50,504 bases of DNA from Deltaproteobacteria bacterium Ga0077539 (GCA_001465015.1 LNEO01000191.1:1-50504); one strand, 5' to 3'; shown: positions 33,818 to 42,561, counted from the first letter of the stretch. Made by a program: numbers and translations. Notes: a model not told the origin generated them from the sequence alone.

Positions 33818-35469
33818 GCGGACAAGCGGGCCTCGAGGTAGTGCTCTCCGCGGGGCGATCGAAGACGGATCGCGTTCAGTTCAACGCGCAGGTGGCAGCG
33901 ACGCGAGCGATGGTCGGCGCGGCGCCGTCTGCGGACTGGTCCATCGCGGCGCCAGGGCTCGACGGCGAGCACGCGGAGATCGCGTGGGACGGCGCGCAGC
34001 TCTGGCTTCGCGACAACGGCAGTCGCACTGGGACGTGGGTGGGCTCGCAGAAGCTCACGCAAGAATGGCGCGCGCTGACGGTGGGCGAGCAGGTTCGACT
34101 CGGCCAGGCGATGCTCACGGTGCAGGCCGTCGGCGGCGCCTCGAGCCGCGGAGAAGACGAGTTCGAAGACGAGGCGACGCGCGTGACCGGCGGCGGTGGC
34201 GTCGGCAAGGCGCCCTCGACGGACAACGACGACGGCGAGAGCACGATGATCGTCAACACGGTGCAGCAGCCATCGGGGCCTGTCGCGCCTAGCGCCCCGC
34301 AGTCGCCAGGGATGTCGCCCCCGCGCGTCAACACGATCGCGCCGAAGGTCAACGTGGTCAAGCCCTTGGCGCCGCAGTCCAACGTCGCGACGGTGGTCGG
34401 CGAAAACAACGAGATGATGCAGTACGCGCAGTCGCTGCAAGCGCAGATGCAAGCAGGCGGCGCGCCTCCGGCGGTGAATCCTCCGATGGTTGGCGGGGGC
34501 TATCCCGCGGCGGCTCCAGTCAATCCGATGAACCCCATGAACCCCATGAACCCCATGGGGCAGATGCCGATGAACCCCATGGCGGGCTATCCGCAGGGTG
34601 GGGACTTCGGATCGATGCCGAGCGAGCAGTCGCTGTTCGGATCGATTCCCCCGCCCGAGACCGCGGCGGCGAAGAACGACAAGCAGCAGAAGCTCTTGTT
34701 CGGATCGTTGCCTCCGAGGACGGTGATCATGTTGTCGGTCGCGCTCGTCGTGGCGCTCGTCATCGGATTTTTGCCCGATGATCCGCCGCCGCAACGACAG
34801 GCTGCTCCGATCCCCCGAGAGCTCACGGTGCCTCAGACGCCGTGGCAGCAGCCGGTTCCGGGACCGGTTGCGGGTGAGGCGCGAGTGGTGCACCTCAACG
34901 CCAGCGCGCCTCCTCCGCCTCCGACGACTCCGCCGGGCGCTCGCCCGCCTCGCAACGCGCCTCCGCCCCCGGCTCAGACCACGTTTGCCGAGCGACGCGC
35001 GGCGGACCTGGTCGTGCAGAACCGAATTCGCGAGGCGATCCCAGTTTATCAAGCACTTCAGATCGCGCACCCCGAGCAGCCCGTCTACAGGGACATCTTG
35101 ATTCTGTTGCACCGCAAGCTCGAGACGCAGCTGTGCCCTCCAGGGGCGCCGACGCCTTGCGCGAACCTTCCTCCCATGCCGACGCTGGCGCCCACGGTCG
35201 CTCCCCAAGCGGTTCCTGGCGCAGTGCCTGGCGCAGTTCCCGTCGCAGTGATGCCTCAAGGGATGGTCCCGCAGGGCGTGGCTCCGCAGGGAATGGTCCC
35301 GCAGGGAGTCGCTCCGCAAGGGATGGTTCCGCAGGGAATGGTCCCGCAAGGGATGCCGCAGATGGCGCCTGGCGTCGCGCCGGGAATGGTCCCAGTCGCT
35401 CCGCAGGGGGTTCCGCAGCAAATCCAGCAGGTCCCGGTGCAACCGATGCCACAAGGAGCAGCGCAATGA
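33814..35469 (+). CDS. FHA-like, Pro/Gln/Met-rich membrane protein
   Basis: The 551-aa product has an N-terminal FHA-like domain (residues about 5-105), a disordered region of about 190 residues rich in Pro, Asn, Met and Gln, one membrane helix (about 302-320, VIMLSVALVVALVIGFLP), and a Pro-rich periplasmic part with a short TPR-like segment and a C-terminal repeat region. FHA key positions are lost: Ala36 for Arg, Gly51 for Ser, Thr72 for Asn; only His53 remains. The start ATG overlaps the stop of the second cpaF, so the two are probably partners. The Pro-rich part may span the periplasm. Function unknown. Confidence 0.8.
   Translation: MSGQAGLEVVLSAGRSKTDRVQFNAQVAATRAMVGAAPSADWSIAAPGLDGEHAEIAWDGAQLWLRDNGSRTGTWVGSQKLTQEWRALTVGEQVRLGQAMLTVQAVGGASSRGEDEFEDEATRVTGGGGVGKAPSTDNDDGESTMIVNTVQQPSGPVAPSAPQSPGMSPPRVNTIAPKVNVVKPLAPQSNVATVVGENNEMMQYAQSLQAQMQAGGAPPAVNPPMVGGGYPAAAPVNPMNPMNPMNPMGQMPMNPMAGYPQGGDFGSMPSEQSLFGSIPPPETAAAKNDKQQKLLFGSLPPRTVIMLSVALVVALVIGFLPDDPPPQRQAAPIPRELTVPQTPWQQPVPGPVAGEARVVHLNASAPPPPPTTPPGARPPRNAPPPPAQTTFAERRAADLVVQNRIREAIPVYQALQIAHPEQPVYRDILILLHRKLETQLCPPGAPTPCANLPPMPTLAPTVAPQAVPGAVPGAVPVAVMPQGMVPQGVAPQGMVPQGVAPQGMVPQGMVPQGMPQMAPGVAPGMVPVAPQGVPQQIQQVPVQPMPQGAAQ
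34522..34557 (+). repeat. Tandem 9-bp NPM repeat
   Basis: Four consecutive 9-bp units encode Asn-Pro-Met; the last three (AACCCCATG) are identical. A further related unit follows at about 34573. The repeat is in frame within the disordered region of the FHA-like protein. Confidence 0.9.
35251..35361 (+). repeat. Tandem 15-bp MVPQG/VAPQG repeat
   Basis: About seven 12-15-bp units encode M-V-P-Q-G or V-A-P-Q-G in alternation. Third codon positions vary between GCA and CAA forms while the peptide is kept, so the repeat is old enough to have drifted yet is held at protein level. It makes up the C-terminal periplasmic tail of the FHA-like protein. Confidence 0.9.
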
Positions 35470-36179
35470 GAGGTTCGATTGTTCTGTCCGCGGCGTTGGC
35501 GCTCGCGGGTGCGATGAGCGGTTGCGGCAAACCTGCGGCGCCGAAGCGCTACCGCGTGACGTTCGACGTTCGCGTCGATCGCGCGCCCGCCGTCGGGGCG
35601 CGGCTCTTCATCCGCGACCGGCCCGTGAAGCAGACGGACGAGCAAGGGCAAGCGCAGCTGCTCTTGCCGGGCGAAGACGGCACCACTTTTCAAGTTCGCG
35701 TCGCGTGTCCGCCGGGCACCGAAGGGCCGACGGCGCCGGTGACCGTGACGCTTCGGACGCTCGAGCTCGCCGATCGCGCCGCGGCGCAGCGCGGGATCGT
35801 GCAGACCGTGCAGTGCCGCCCGACCGAGCGAACGCTCGGCGTCGTGGTACGCACCGAGGGGCAGTCGAACATCCCCGTGTACTGGCAGAACCGAGAGATC
35901 GGTCGCACGGATCAGGGCGGCGTGGCGCACTTGACGTTTCGTGTGCGTCCCCAAACGCCGGTGCAGCTCGAGCTTCGCACCAACGAAAACCCGCTGCTCC
36001 GCCCAGAGAATCCGCGGCAGACCTTCAGCCTCGCCGACGCCGACGACGTGCAGGTCTGGGATCAGACGTTTCAGCAAGAGCAGGCGCGCCGCACGCGACG
36101 ACCGACGGTCCGGCGCGCGCCTACGGGGCCGCGTATTCAGCGCATTCAGAGCACGACCATCCGATCGTTTCGTCGTTGA
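35466..36179 (+). CDS. Lipoprotein of unknown function, tad-associated
   Basis: The 237-aa product has a clear lipoprotein signal (AMSGC, Cys20). Its body appears to be two beta-rich repeats: YRVTFDVRVDRAPAVGARLF...TDEQGQAQLLLPGE and a second similar one around NIPVYWQNREIGRTDQGG. These look like small Ig-like/carboxypeptidase regulatory-type modules; this reading is inference. The C-terminus is Arg-rich (RRTRRPTVRRAPTGPRIQRI). The ATG at 35466 overlaps the upstream stop (ATGA). Confidence 0.75.
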   Translation: MRGSIVLSAALALAGAMSGCGKPAAPKRYRVTFDVRVDRAPAVGARLFIRDRPVKQTDEQGQAQLLLPGEDGTTFQVRVACPPGTEGPTAPVTVTLRTLELADRAAAQRGIVQTVQCRPTERTLGVVVRTEGQSNIPVYWQNREIGRTDQGGVAHLTFRVRPQTPVQLELRTNENPLLRPENPRQTFSLADADDVQVWDQTFQQEQARRTRRPTVRRAPTGPRIQRIQSTTIRSFRR

Positions 36180-37102
36180 TGGCCCTGCGCGGCGCGGTGC
36201 GAAGCCTCACTCTGTTCGTCGTGCTCGCGGGGTGCGTAGAGCAGCCGTCGCCGACGCGAGACGTTCGAGCGACCGCGTGGGGTGAAGAAGAAGACGCAGC
36301 GAGCGCGAGCGGCGATTCCGCGACCGGAGGTGACGGCGCGAGCGACGCGGCGATCGCGTATCAGGGGCCGCCGGTGCTCATGCGCAACGGGAGACCCGCG
36401 GGGTTCATCCGCTTCGTGCACATCGCGCCGGGCGCGGGGCGCGTGCGGTTCATCGCGCGAAGCGCTCCCGAGTTCGAGCAGGCCGCGGTCGACGCCGAGG
36501 TCGACGAGGGAACGACGAGCGGCTACCTGCCGACGGTCAACGTTCCCCATCGAGTGCGGGTCGTTCCGGTGAGCGCGGGGCCCGACGCAGGGCTCGCCGC
36601 GGACCTCGCGGACGAGGTGCAGAGCGACGTGTACAACAACGCGGGATGCACCGTCGTGTTCGGCGGGCACGCGCGTTGGATGCGCGGCCGCAGGGCGCAG
36701 GACCCGGAGGTGCGCAGGCTCGTGCGCGTCGTGGACATTCCCCGCAGAGACGTGCGCTCGCTGGCGATGCTGCGGTTCATGGCTGGGATCGCCGGCGCTG
36801 GGCCGGTCACGATCAGCGAGGGGGGCGCGGACGTGTACGAGAGGCTGCCGTTCATGATCATCACCGGGATGCGGCGAATGAACGCAGGCGCCCATGAATT
36901 CAACTTTCGCGCCCGCGACGGGAGCCCGATCGCCAGCGACGCGCTTCGCCTCGACGTCCCCGGAGGAGAGGCTCACACGTTGTGGCTCTTCGCTGCGCGC
37001 GGGCGGCGCGGCGCGCAGATCGTCAGGCACGTGCTCACCAACGACGTCCCGCGCGGGAGGATCGGCCCTGATTTTACCGGAGAAATGCCGGTGTACCGAT
37101 GA
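36179..37102 (+). CDS. Lipoprotein with DUF4397-like domain
   Basis: The 307-aa product has a canonical lipobox (VVLAGC, Cys19) and an acidic Ser/Ala/Asp-rich spacer. A beta-rich domain follows, starting FIRFVHIAPGAGRVRFIA and continuing to SGYLPTVNVPHRVRVVPV. That pattern resembles DUF4397, a predicted Ig-like extracellular domain with repeated strands of the form R-F-V-H-A-x-P. Assignment is from memory of the pattern. The ATG at 36179 shares one base with the previous stop, so it is coupled. Confidence 0.7.
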   Translation: MALRGAVRSLTLFVVLAGCVEQPSPTRDVRATAWGEEEDAASASGDSATGGDGASDAAIAYQGPPVLMRNGRPAGFIRFVHIAPGAGRVRFIARSAPEFEQAAVDAEVDEGTTSGYLPTVNVPHRVRVVPVSAGPDAGLAADLADEVQSDVYNNAGCTVVFGGHARWMRGRRAQDPEVRRLVRVVDIPRRDVRSLAMLRFMAGIAGAGPVTISEGGADVYERLPFMIITGMRRMNAGAHEFNFRARDGSPIASDALRLDVPGGEAHTLWLFAARGRRGAQIVRHVLTNDVPRGRIGPDFTGEMPVYR

Positions 37103-38973
37103 CCCGCCCGCCGCGCGCTCCGCGCCTGTCCCTGTGCGTCTTCGGCGGAGCCGCTTTGATTTCATGTGCTTCGCGCGCGCCGGTCGTTCGCCGCGCGCCC
37201 GAGACGCCGCGCGCTCCGCGGGCCGTGGGCTCGTCGGCGAGCGTCGCGAACGCGGCGCGGTTTCCCGCGCGAGGGTGCGCGCCGGACGCGCCTGTGGTGC
37301 AGGGGTTCTCTGCGCAGACCGCGCCGCTCGACGCGCTGGCGGCGGCCGCTGAGCTCCCAGAGAGCGAGCCGACGCGGCCGTTGCGCGACGGTCCGGTGCG
37401 GATCGCGTGGCCCGAGTCGTGGTGGCCCTCGCGCGTGGACGGCGCAGACTTCACGGCGTATCGCTTTCTGACGGGCGACGACGACGACGTGGTGAGCGTG
37501 TACGTCGGCGATCGGCCGTCCTTTCGCGCCCCAGGCGGACACGAGTTTCGCCTGGCCTCAGGAGGAACGCTCGTCCGCGGCACGCTCTCTCGCCAGGACC
37601 GTCGTTGGCGCCTCGAGGCCCTCGCGCTCTTGCCCTGCGCTACGCCCCGGCACGTTCACGTGGCGGCGCACAGCGACGATCCTCGCGTGATCGCGCGGGT
37701 CGCGCGGTCGCTGCGGACGCTCGCAGTCGAGCGCGACAGCGGCGAGCGTCCATCGCTGGTGACGCTCGACTCGAGCGCGGATCGAGCGCGCGTCGAGGCG
37801 ATGGCCCAGCCGCTCGGAGAGTTTTTGCGACGGTGGCTCCTCGCGTCGCTCGCGGGTCGAGAGCTTCGCGCGCGCTATCCGCTCGCGACCGAGCACCCGA
37901 GGATGGATCAAGAGCTGCACGGCCGCGCGAGCGCGCAGGTCGGCGACGTCGACGCGGACCTGTGGCTCACGCTCCCTGTGCGCGAAGGCAGGCTCGTCGC
38001 GCCTGCGGTGTTCGCGGAGGCGGCGGCGATGCGGGACGCCGCGCTCGCTCGCTCGCTCGGTCAGTCACAGTGTAGATCCCCCGCGCTGACCATCGCGCAG
38101 GACGGAGTGGCGCTTCGGTGCGAGGGCGAGCCCGAGGTTCGCTCGGCGACGAGCGAGGACGACGGCGCGTCCGCGTTTTCTGCAGCGGTCTCGCGCGCGG
38201 TCTCCGTGCGAGGCGCGCTGCGGCGATGGAGAGCGCAGCCGGCGCTGATGGGCGGCTATCCCGCCGCGCTCTGCGACGTCGACTCGAATAGTGGTGCTCG
38301 AAATCGAGCCGCGTTGCCGCCGATCCTCGTCAGCGCTGCGGACACCGTCGTGACCGCGCGCGTGGGTCGATGTCTGCTCGTGCAGCAGCGGATCGAGACA
38401 GACGATCGGCGGACGCCGCTGCTCGCGATGGCGGTCGAGGGCGCGTGCGCGAGCGTGGTCGACGCTCCGTGGTCGACCGCGCTGCGCGCTGCGGGGCGCT
38501 TCGCTGCGTTGACCGGGCAGCAAGGACAGGGCGAGTGTCGGTACACGACGGGGCTCCGCGGCGGGCGGGGCTGGGTCGTGAGCGCCAACGACGGCGAGAG
38601 CGCGACGGGACCGGTCGGACAGGGGTTGGTGATGGGCGTCGATCGGGGAGCGATCGCGAGGGCTGTGGGCGTCGCGCTCGAGCTCGCGGCGATGAGCGCA
38701 GGCCGCCGCGACGATCCGCCGGAAGGAGTCGACCCCGCGGTGCTCGCGACGCTCGCGATCGATCGACCAGGAACGCCGCGAGCCCGCGACACCCTCCGCC
38801 GCTGGTTCGCGTTTGGCGGCGTCGAGGGGGCGCTTCCCGTCGCCGTCTTCGACGCCGTCGCGTCGGGTCCCGATCGCGCACGGGTGGCGTTCGCCGCGTT
38901 CACCCTCGAGCTCGCCCGCGCGCCAGCGCCCGTCGGTTGGCGCGTCACGGGCGTCGAGCGAACTCGCTGGTGA
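37099..38973 (+). CDS. Large lipoprotein of unknown function
   Basis: The 624-aa product has a lipoprotein-type signal (AALISC, Cys23) and no other recognisable motif. It contains several beta-rich segments with conserved Cys (around HALLPC and LVQQRIETDDRR-type stretches) and an Ala/Arg-rich second half. It starts inside the stop of the preceding lipoprotein gene (ATGA) and ends the rightward block 15 bp before a convergent gene. Being last in a tightly coupled run of tad and lipoprotein genes suggests an outer-membrane role with the pilus. Confidence 0.7.
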   Translation: MTRPPRAPRLSLCVFGGAALISCASRAPVVRRAPETPRAPRAVGSSASVANAARFPARGCAPDAPVVQGFSAQTAPLDALAAAAELPESEPTRPLRDGPVRIAWPESWWPSRVDGADFTAYRFLTGDDDDVVSVYVGDRPSFRAPGGHEFRLASGGTLVRGTLSRQDRRWRLEALALLPCATPRHVHVAAHSDDPRVIARVARSLRTLAVERDSGERPSLVTLDSSADRARVEAMAQPLGEFLRRWLLASLAGRELRARYPLATEHPRMDQELHGRASAQVGDVDADLWLTLPVREGRLVAPAVFAEAAAMRDAALARSLGQSQCRSPALTIAQDGVALRCEGEPEVRSATSEDDGASAFSAAVSRAVSVRGALRRWRAQPALMGGYPAALCDVDSNSGARNRAALPPILVSAADTVVTARVGRCLLVQQRIETDDRRTPLLAMAVEGACASVVDAPWSTALRAAGRFAALTGQQGQGECRYTTGLRGGRGWVVSANDGESATGPVGQGLVMGVDRGAIARAVGVALELAAMSAGRRDDPPEGVDPAVLATLAIDRPGTPRARDTLRRWFAFGGVEGALPVAVFDAVASGPDRARVAFAAFTLELARAPAPVGWRVTGVERTRW

Positions 38974-38988
38974 CTCGAGCGCGGTGGC

Positions 38989-41349
38989 TTAGAAGAGCCC
39001 CTGAACCGTCGCGGGCACCATGCTGCTGGTCGTTACGCCCGTGCCGAGCTGTCCAGAAGAGTTTGCTCCCCAACACACGACGCTCCGGTTCGCGCGCCGC
39101 GCGCAGGAGTGGGCCGAGCCCGCGGCGACGTCGAGCGCGTCGGTGAGTCCTGCGACGGCGACCGGGACGGGCGACGACACCATCGTGCCGTTGCCGAGTT
39201 GCCCGGATGTATTGCTGCCCCAGCAGACGACGGCGCCGGTCGAGCGCCTCGCGCACGTGTGCGAATAGCCAACGCTCACGGAGATCGCATCGGTCAATCC
39301 GCTGACGGTGACAGGGGCCGGCGAGTTGGTCATCAGTCCGTTTCCGAGCTGGCCGCTGCTGTTCGAGCCCCAGCAGACGACGGCGCCGGTCGAGCGCCTC
39401 GCGCACGTGTGAAACTGCCCTGCTGCGATCGACGTCGCGTCCGTGAGCCCGACGACCGAGACGGGGACGTTCGACTGGGTCATCAGTCCGTTTCCGAGCT
39501 CGCCGTTGCTGTTGTATCCCCAACAGAGGACAGAGCCCGAGGCTCGCCTCGCGCACGTGTGGTAGTAGCCCGCGGCGATCTGAACAGCGTCGATGACTCC
39601 CGTGACCGTGACAGGCGTCGCGATCATCGTGGTCATGTTGTTTCCCAGTTGTCCGAAGGTGCCGTGACCCCAACACGACACCGTGCCCCCGCGCACGACA
39701 CACGTGTGGCGATGGCCCGCCGCGATGCCGGTTGTCGTCGTGATCCCCGAGACCGCGACGGGGGTCATCGAATTGGTCATCGTCCCGTTTCCGAGCTGAC
39801 CGTTGAAATTGTAGCCCCAGCACAGAACGTTGCTGCTTCGACGCACGCACGTGTGCCGCGAGCCGACGGCGATGTCGACCGCGTCCGTGATCCCCATCGC
39901 CGCCACGGGAATCGCGCTGGTCGTCGTCGTGTTGTCTCCGAGCTGGCCGAAGATATTGGAGCCCCAGCACGCGAGCGCGCCGCTCGTGCGACGAACACAC
40001 GTGTGTTGGGCATTGGTCTCGAGCTCTTGTGCCCAGAGGTTTTCGCAGACGCCGAGGGTACACGGCGATCCCAACGAGCAGACGTTGCCGCAGCGACCGC
40101 AGCTTGTCGCCGAGCTCGCCGTCGCCGTCTCGCAGCCATTCGCCGTGCTCATGTCGCAGTTGGAGAAACCAGGGTTGCACGCGGTGATGCCGCAGACGCC
40201 CGCGGTGCAGCTCCCCATCGCGTTGGCGGGCGCGCACGTGCGCCCACAGGCGCCGCAGTGCGCGGTCGATCGGGAGGTGTCTGCTTCGCAGCCGTTTGCT
40301 GCGATCGTGTCGCAGTTGGCGAAGCCAGGGTTGCACACGCCGACGTTGCACGTCCCCATCGTGCACACGGCGGTCGCGTTGGAAGGCGCACACAGCCTGC
40401 CGCACGCGCCGCAGTGCGTGAGCGAGCTCGTGAGCGACGTCTCGCAGCCGTTGGTCGCGTTGCCGTCGCAGTCGCCGAAGCCTGCGTTGCACGCGCCGAT
40501 TCGGCACGTGCCGCCGACGCACGAGGTCGTCGCGTTGGGCAGGCTACAAGCGCGACCGCAGGCGCCGCAGTGCGCAGCGGTCGTGTTGAGGTCCGTCTCG
40601 CAGCCGTTGGCGGCGTTGCCGTCGCAGTTGCCACGGCCCATCGCGCAGGTGGTCGTGCCGCAGACGCCCATCGTGCACGCGGGCGTCCCGGTCATCGAAG
40701 AGCACGCGTTGCCGCAGGTGCGGCAGTGCGCGACGGAGTTGTTGAGGTCTGCTTCGCAGCCGTTGGCGTTGTTCGTATCGCAGTTGCCGAAGCCCGCGTT
40801 GCAGCTGCGGAGCGTGCACGTCCCCATCGTGCACGCGGAGTCGGCGTTGGCGAGGCTGCACGAGCGCCCGCAGGCGCCGCAGTGAGCGTTGGATGTTGTC
40901 AGGTCGGTCTCGCAGCCGTTGGCGGCGTTCATGTCGCAGTCGCCGAAGCCGAGCCTGCATGTTGCCGTGCACGTGCCTCCGCTGCACGTCGTGCCAGGGC
41001 ACGCGTTGCCGCAGGCGCCGCAGTTCGCGACGCTGCGCGTGACGTCGACGCAGCGGCCAGCGCAGCACGCCTCGCCCGCGGCGCAGCTACATCCGCCGTC
41101 TCCGTCCGGTCCGCTGTCTTGCACGCGCACGATGCTGTCCTCTGGCTCTTCGACGTCCATCTCGACGATCGTCCCGCTGTCGGTCACGTCCATGGGGGGC
41201 GATTGGTCGGCGCTCTGCCCGTCCGCGCTGACGTTGGTGTCGATGTTGGCGCTGTCTCGAGCGTTCGCGAGCAGTCGCGGGTCGTACACCGCGCAGCCGC
41301 CGAGCAGCGCGGCGCTGACGAGACAAGCAGCAAATCGCGAGAAAGCCAT
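38989..41349 (-). CDS. Cys-rich repeat plus RCC1 beta-propeller lipoprotein
   Basis: The 786-aa product has a lipoprotein signal (ALLGGC, Cys19), then an Asp-rich spacer, then at least six Cys-rich repeats of the form NGCE(T/A)D...AHCGACGRxC (about 37 residues each) preceded by one degenerate copy, and finally seven RCC1-type repeats of 49-50 residues (HTCxRR...CWGxNxxGQLGNG). Seven such units would close a beta-propeller. It is predicted to be a surface or periplasmic protein, with propeller likely used for binding; the Cys repeats probably form disulfide knots. The ATG at 41349 is used; ATG at 41370 is an alternative. It is divergent from the PHM-like lipoprotein at 41418. Confidence 0.88.
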   Translation of the reverse strand: MAFSRFAACLVSAALLGGCAVYDPRLLANARDSANIDTNVSADGQSADQSPPMDVTDSGTIVEMDVEEPEDSIVRVQDSGPDGDGGCSCAAGEACCAGRCVDVTRSVANCGACGNACPGTTCSGGTCTATCRLGFGDCDMNAANGCETDLTTSNAHCGACGRSCSLANADSACTMGTCTLRSCNAGFGNCDTNNANGCEADLNNSVAHCRTCGNACSSMTGTPACTMGVCGTTTCAMGRGNCDGNAANGCETDLNTTAAHCGACGRACSLPNATTSCVGGTCRIGACNAGFGDCDGNATNGCETSLTSSLTHCGACGRLCAPSNATAVCTMGTCNVGVCNPGFANCDTIAANGCEADTSRSTAHCGACGRTCAPANAMGSCTAGVCGITACNPGFSNCDMSTANGCETATASSATSCGRCGNVCSLGSPCTLGVCENLWAQELETNAQHTCVRRTSGALACWGSNIFGQLGDNTTTTSAIPVAAMGITDAVDIAVGSRHTCVRRSSNVLCWGYNFNGQLGNGTMTNSMTPVAVSGITTTTGIAAGHRHTCVVRGGTVSCWGHGTFGQLGNNMTTMIATPVTVTGVIDAVQIAAGYYHTCARRASGSVLCWGYNSNGELGNGLMTQSNVPVSVVGLTDATSIAAGQFHTCARRSTGAVVCWGSNSSGQLGNGLMTNSPAPVTVSGLTDAISVSVGYSHTCARRSTGAVVCWGSNTSGQLGNGTMVSSPVPVAVAGLTDALDVAAGSAHSCARRANRSVVCWGANSSGQLGTGVTTSSMVPATVQGLF
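39217..39411 (-). repeat. Recent duplication of one RCC1 unit
   Basis: The 45 bp at 39217-39261 are identical to 39367-39411, exactly 150 bp (50 codons) apart, which is the RCC1 unit length. Other units in the same gene are much more diverged. This marks a recent unit duplication or gene conversion inside the propeller. Confidence 0.85.
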
Positions 41350-41359
41350 CTTGGTCGGA

Positions 41360-41371
41360 GATGGTACCATC
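41360..41371. promoter_or_regulatory. 12-bp palindrome between divergent lipoprotein genes
   Basis: GATGGTACCATC is a perfect palindrome in the 68-bp gap between the two divergent genes. Its centre lies about 17 bp upstream of the RCC1 gene start and about 52 bp before the PHM-like gene start. It could be an operator shared by both, but a perfect 12-mer can also arise by chance. Confidence 0.35.
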
Positions 41372-41417
41372 AAGCGTTCGCGTCGGTTCCCCTGAGAGCG
41401 CGGCGAGGAGATTCACG

Positions 41418-42560
41418 ATGACCGTGCCTGTGCGTGTTGGTGTCTCGTTGATTTGCGGGGTCTTCGCCTCGCTCGCGACCGGCTGCTCGCCGAGCGCGAC
41501 GAGCGCGGACGCGCGCCCTGAAGCGAGCCTGACGGACGCAGCAGACTCTTCGGAGCCAGACGCCCTCGCGAGCGACGCTTCGATGGAGGACGCGGCAGCG
41601 ATCGAAGACGCCTCGACGCGGCCGCCGTTCAACCCCGAGCACACGTTTCCTGCGGTCGACGTGATGCCCGGCGAAGAGAAGCTGGACCTTTGTCAGAGCT
41701 GGACGCTCAACAATCCAGAAGAGCTCTGGGTCAACGCGATCGAGATGACCGCCGGGCCAGGGTGGCACCACTCGAACTGGATGTTCTCGCCGCAGTCGCT
41801 GTTCGTTGGTCGCGACGGGACGTGGCGCTGCCAGGACCGCGGCTTCGATCAGGCGTTTGCCGCTGCGGCGGGCGGGGTCTTCTTCGCGCAGTCCACGCAA
41901 TCGACCGGCGAGACGCAGCGCTTTGCGCCGGGGACCGCGTTCAGGATCCCCCCCTTCTCGCGCGTCGTCGGCGCGATCCACTTGATCAACGCGAGCTCCA
42001 TGGCGACGCAGACGAGCCTTCGGTTTCGCATCCACTCGATCCCCGTCGCCGACGTTCGGACGCGGCTGCGACCGATGGCGATCGACAACCACGGGATCGA
42101 CGTCGCTGCGCGGGCGCGCTCGACCTCGACGACCGACTGCGACTTCGCGACGCCGTGGCGCACCGCTCGGATGACGCCGTTGGATTTTCGCATTCACTAC
42201 ATTCTTCCCCACTATCACTCGATGGCGACGGGTATGCAGCTCGAGGTCATCGGCGGCCCAAACGACGGGCGCTCGGTGTTCATGACGGCGGGGCGCGTCG
42301 GAGATCCGCTCGGGATGGTCCTGGCGACCCCCTTCGACATGACCGGCGCGACGGGGCTCAGGCTCCGATGCTCGTACTCGAACACCACCGGCGCGCGCCT
42401 CCGCTGGGGAGAAAACGCGACGGACGAGATGTGCACCATGCTGCTCTACACCGACGCGACCGCGACGATGGGGGCGGTGGCAAACACCATCACCGCTCGA
42501 ATGCCGCTCATGGACGGGAGCACGCTCGTCACCTCGCGGTGTCAGGCGTTTGTGTTGTGA
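41418..42560 (+). CDS. PHM/DBM-like copper type II monooxygenase lipoprotein
   Basis: The 380-aa product is a predicted lipoprotein (SLATGC, Cys23) with an Asp/Ala-rich spacer and a domain resembling copper type II, ascorbate-dependent monooxygenases (peptidylglycine alpha-hydroxylating monooxygenase and dopamine beta-monooxygenase). Copper-ligand positions can be matched: a His pair His117-His118 (GWHHSNW) and His188 (GAIHL) for the first site; His265 and His267 (LPHYHSMATGMQLEV) and Met338 (ATDEMCTMLL) for the second. An AGGAG site precedes the ATG at 41418. It likely hydroxylates a substrate outside the cytoplasm; the substrate is unknown. Its stop lies 1 bp from the stop of the convergent methyltransferase. 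Confidence 0.8.
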   Translation: MTVPVRVGVSLICGVFASLATGCSPSATSADARPEASLTDAADSSEPDALASDASMEDAAAIEDASTRPPFNPEHTFPAVDVMPGEEKLDLCQSWTLNNPEELWVNAIEMTAGPGWHHSNWMFSPQSLFVGRDGTWRCQDRGFDQAFAAAAGGVFFAQSTQSTGETQRFAPGTAFRIPPFSRVVGAIHLINASSMATQTSLRFRIHSIPVADVRTRLRPMAIDNHGIDVAARARSTSTTDCDFATPWRTARMTPLDFRIHYILPHYHSMATGMQLEVIGGPNDGRSVFMTAGRVGDPLGMVLATPFDMTGATGLRLRCSYSNTTGARLRWGENATDEMCTMLLYTDATATMGAVANTITARMPLMDGSTLVTSRCQAFVL

Positions 42561-42561
42561 G

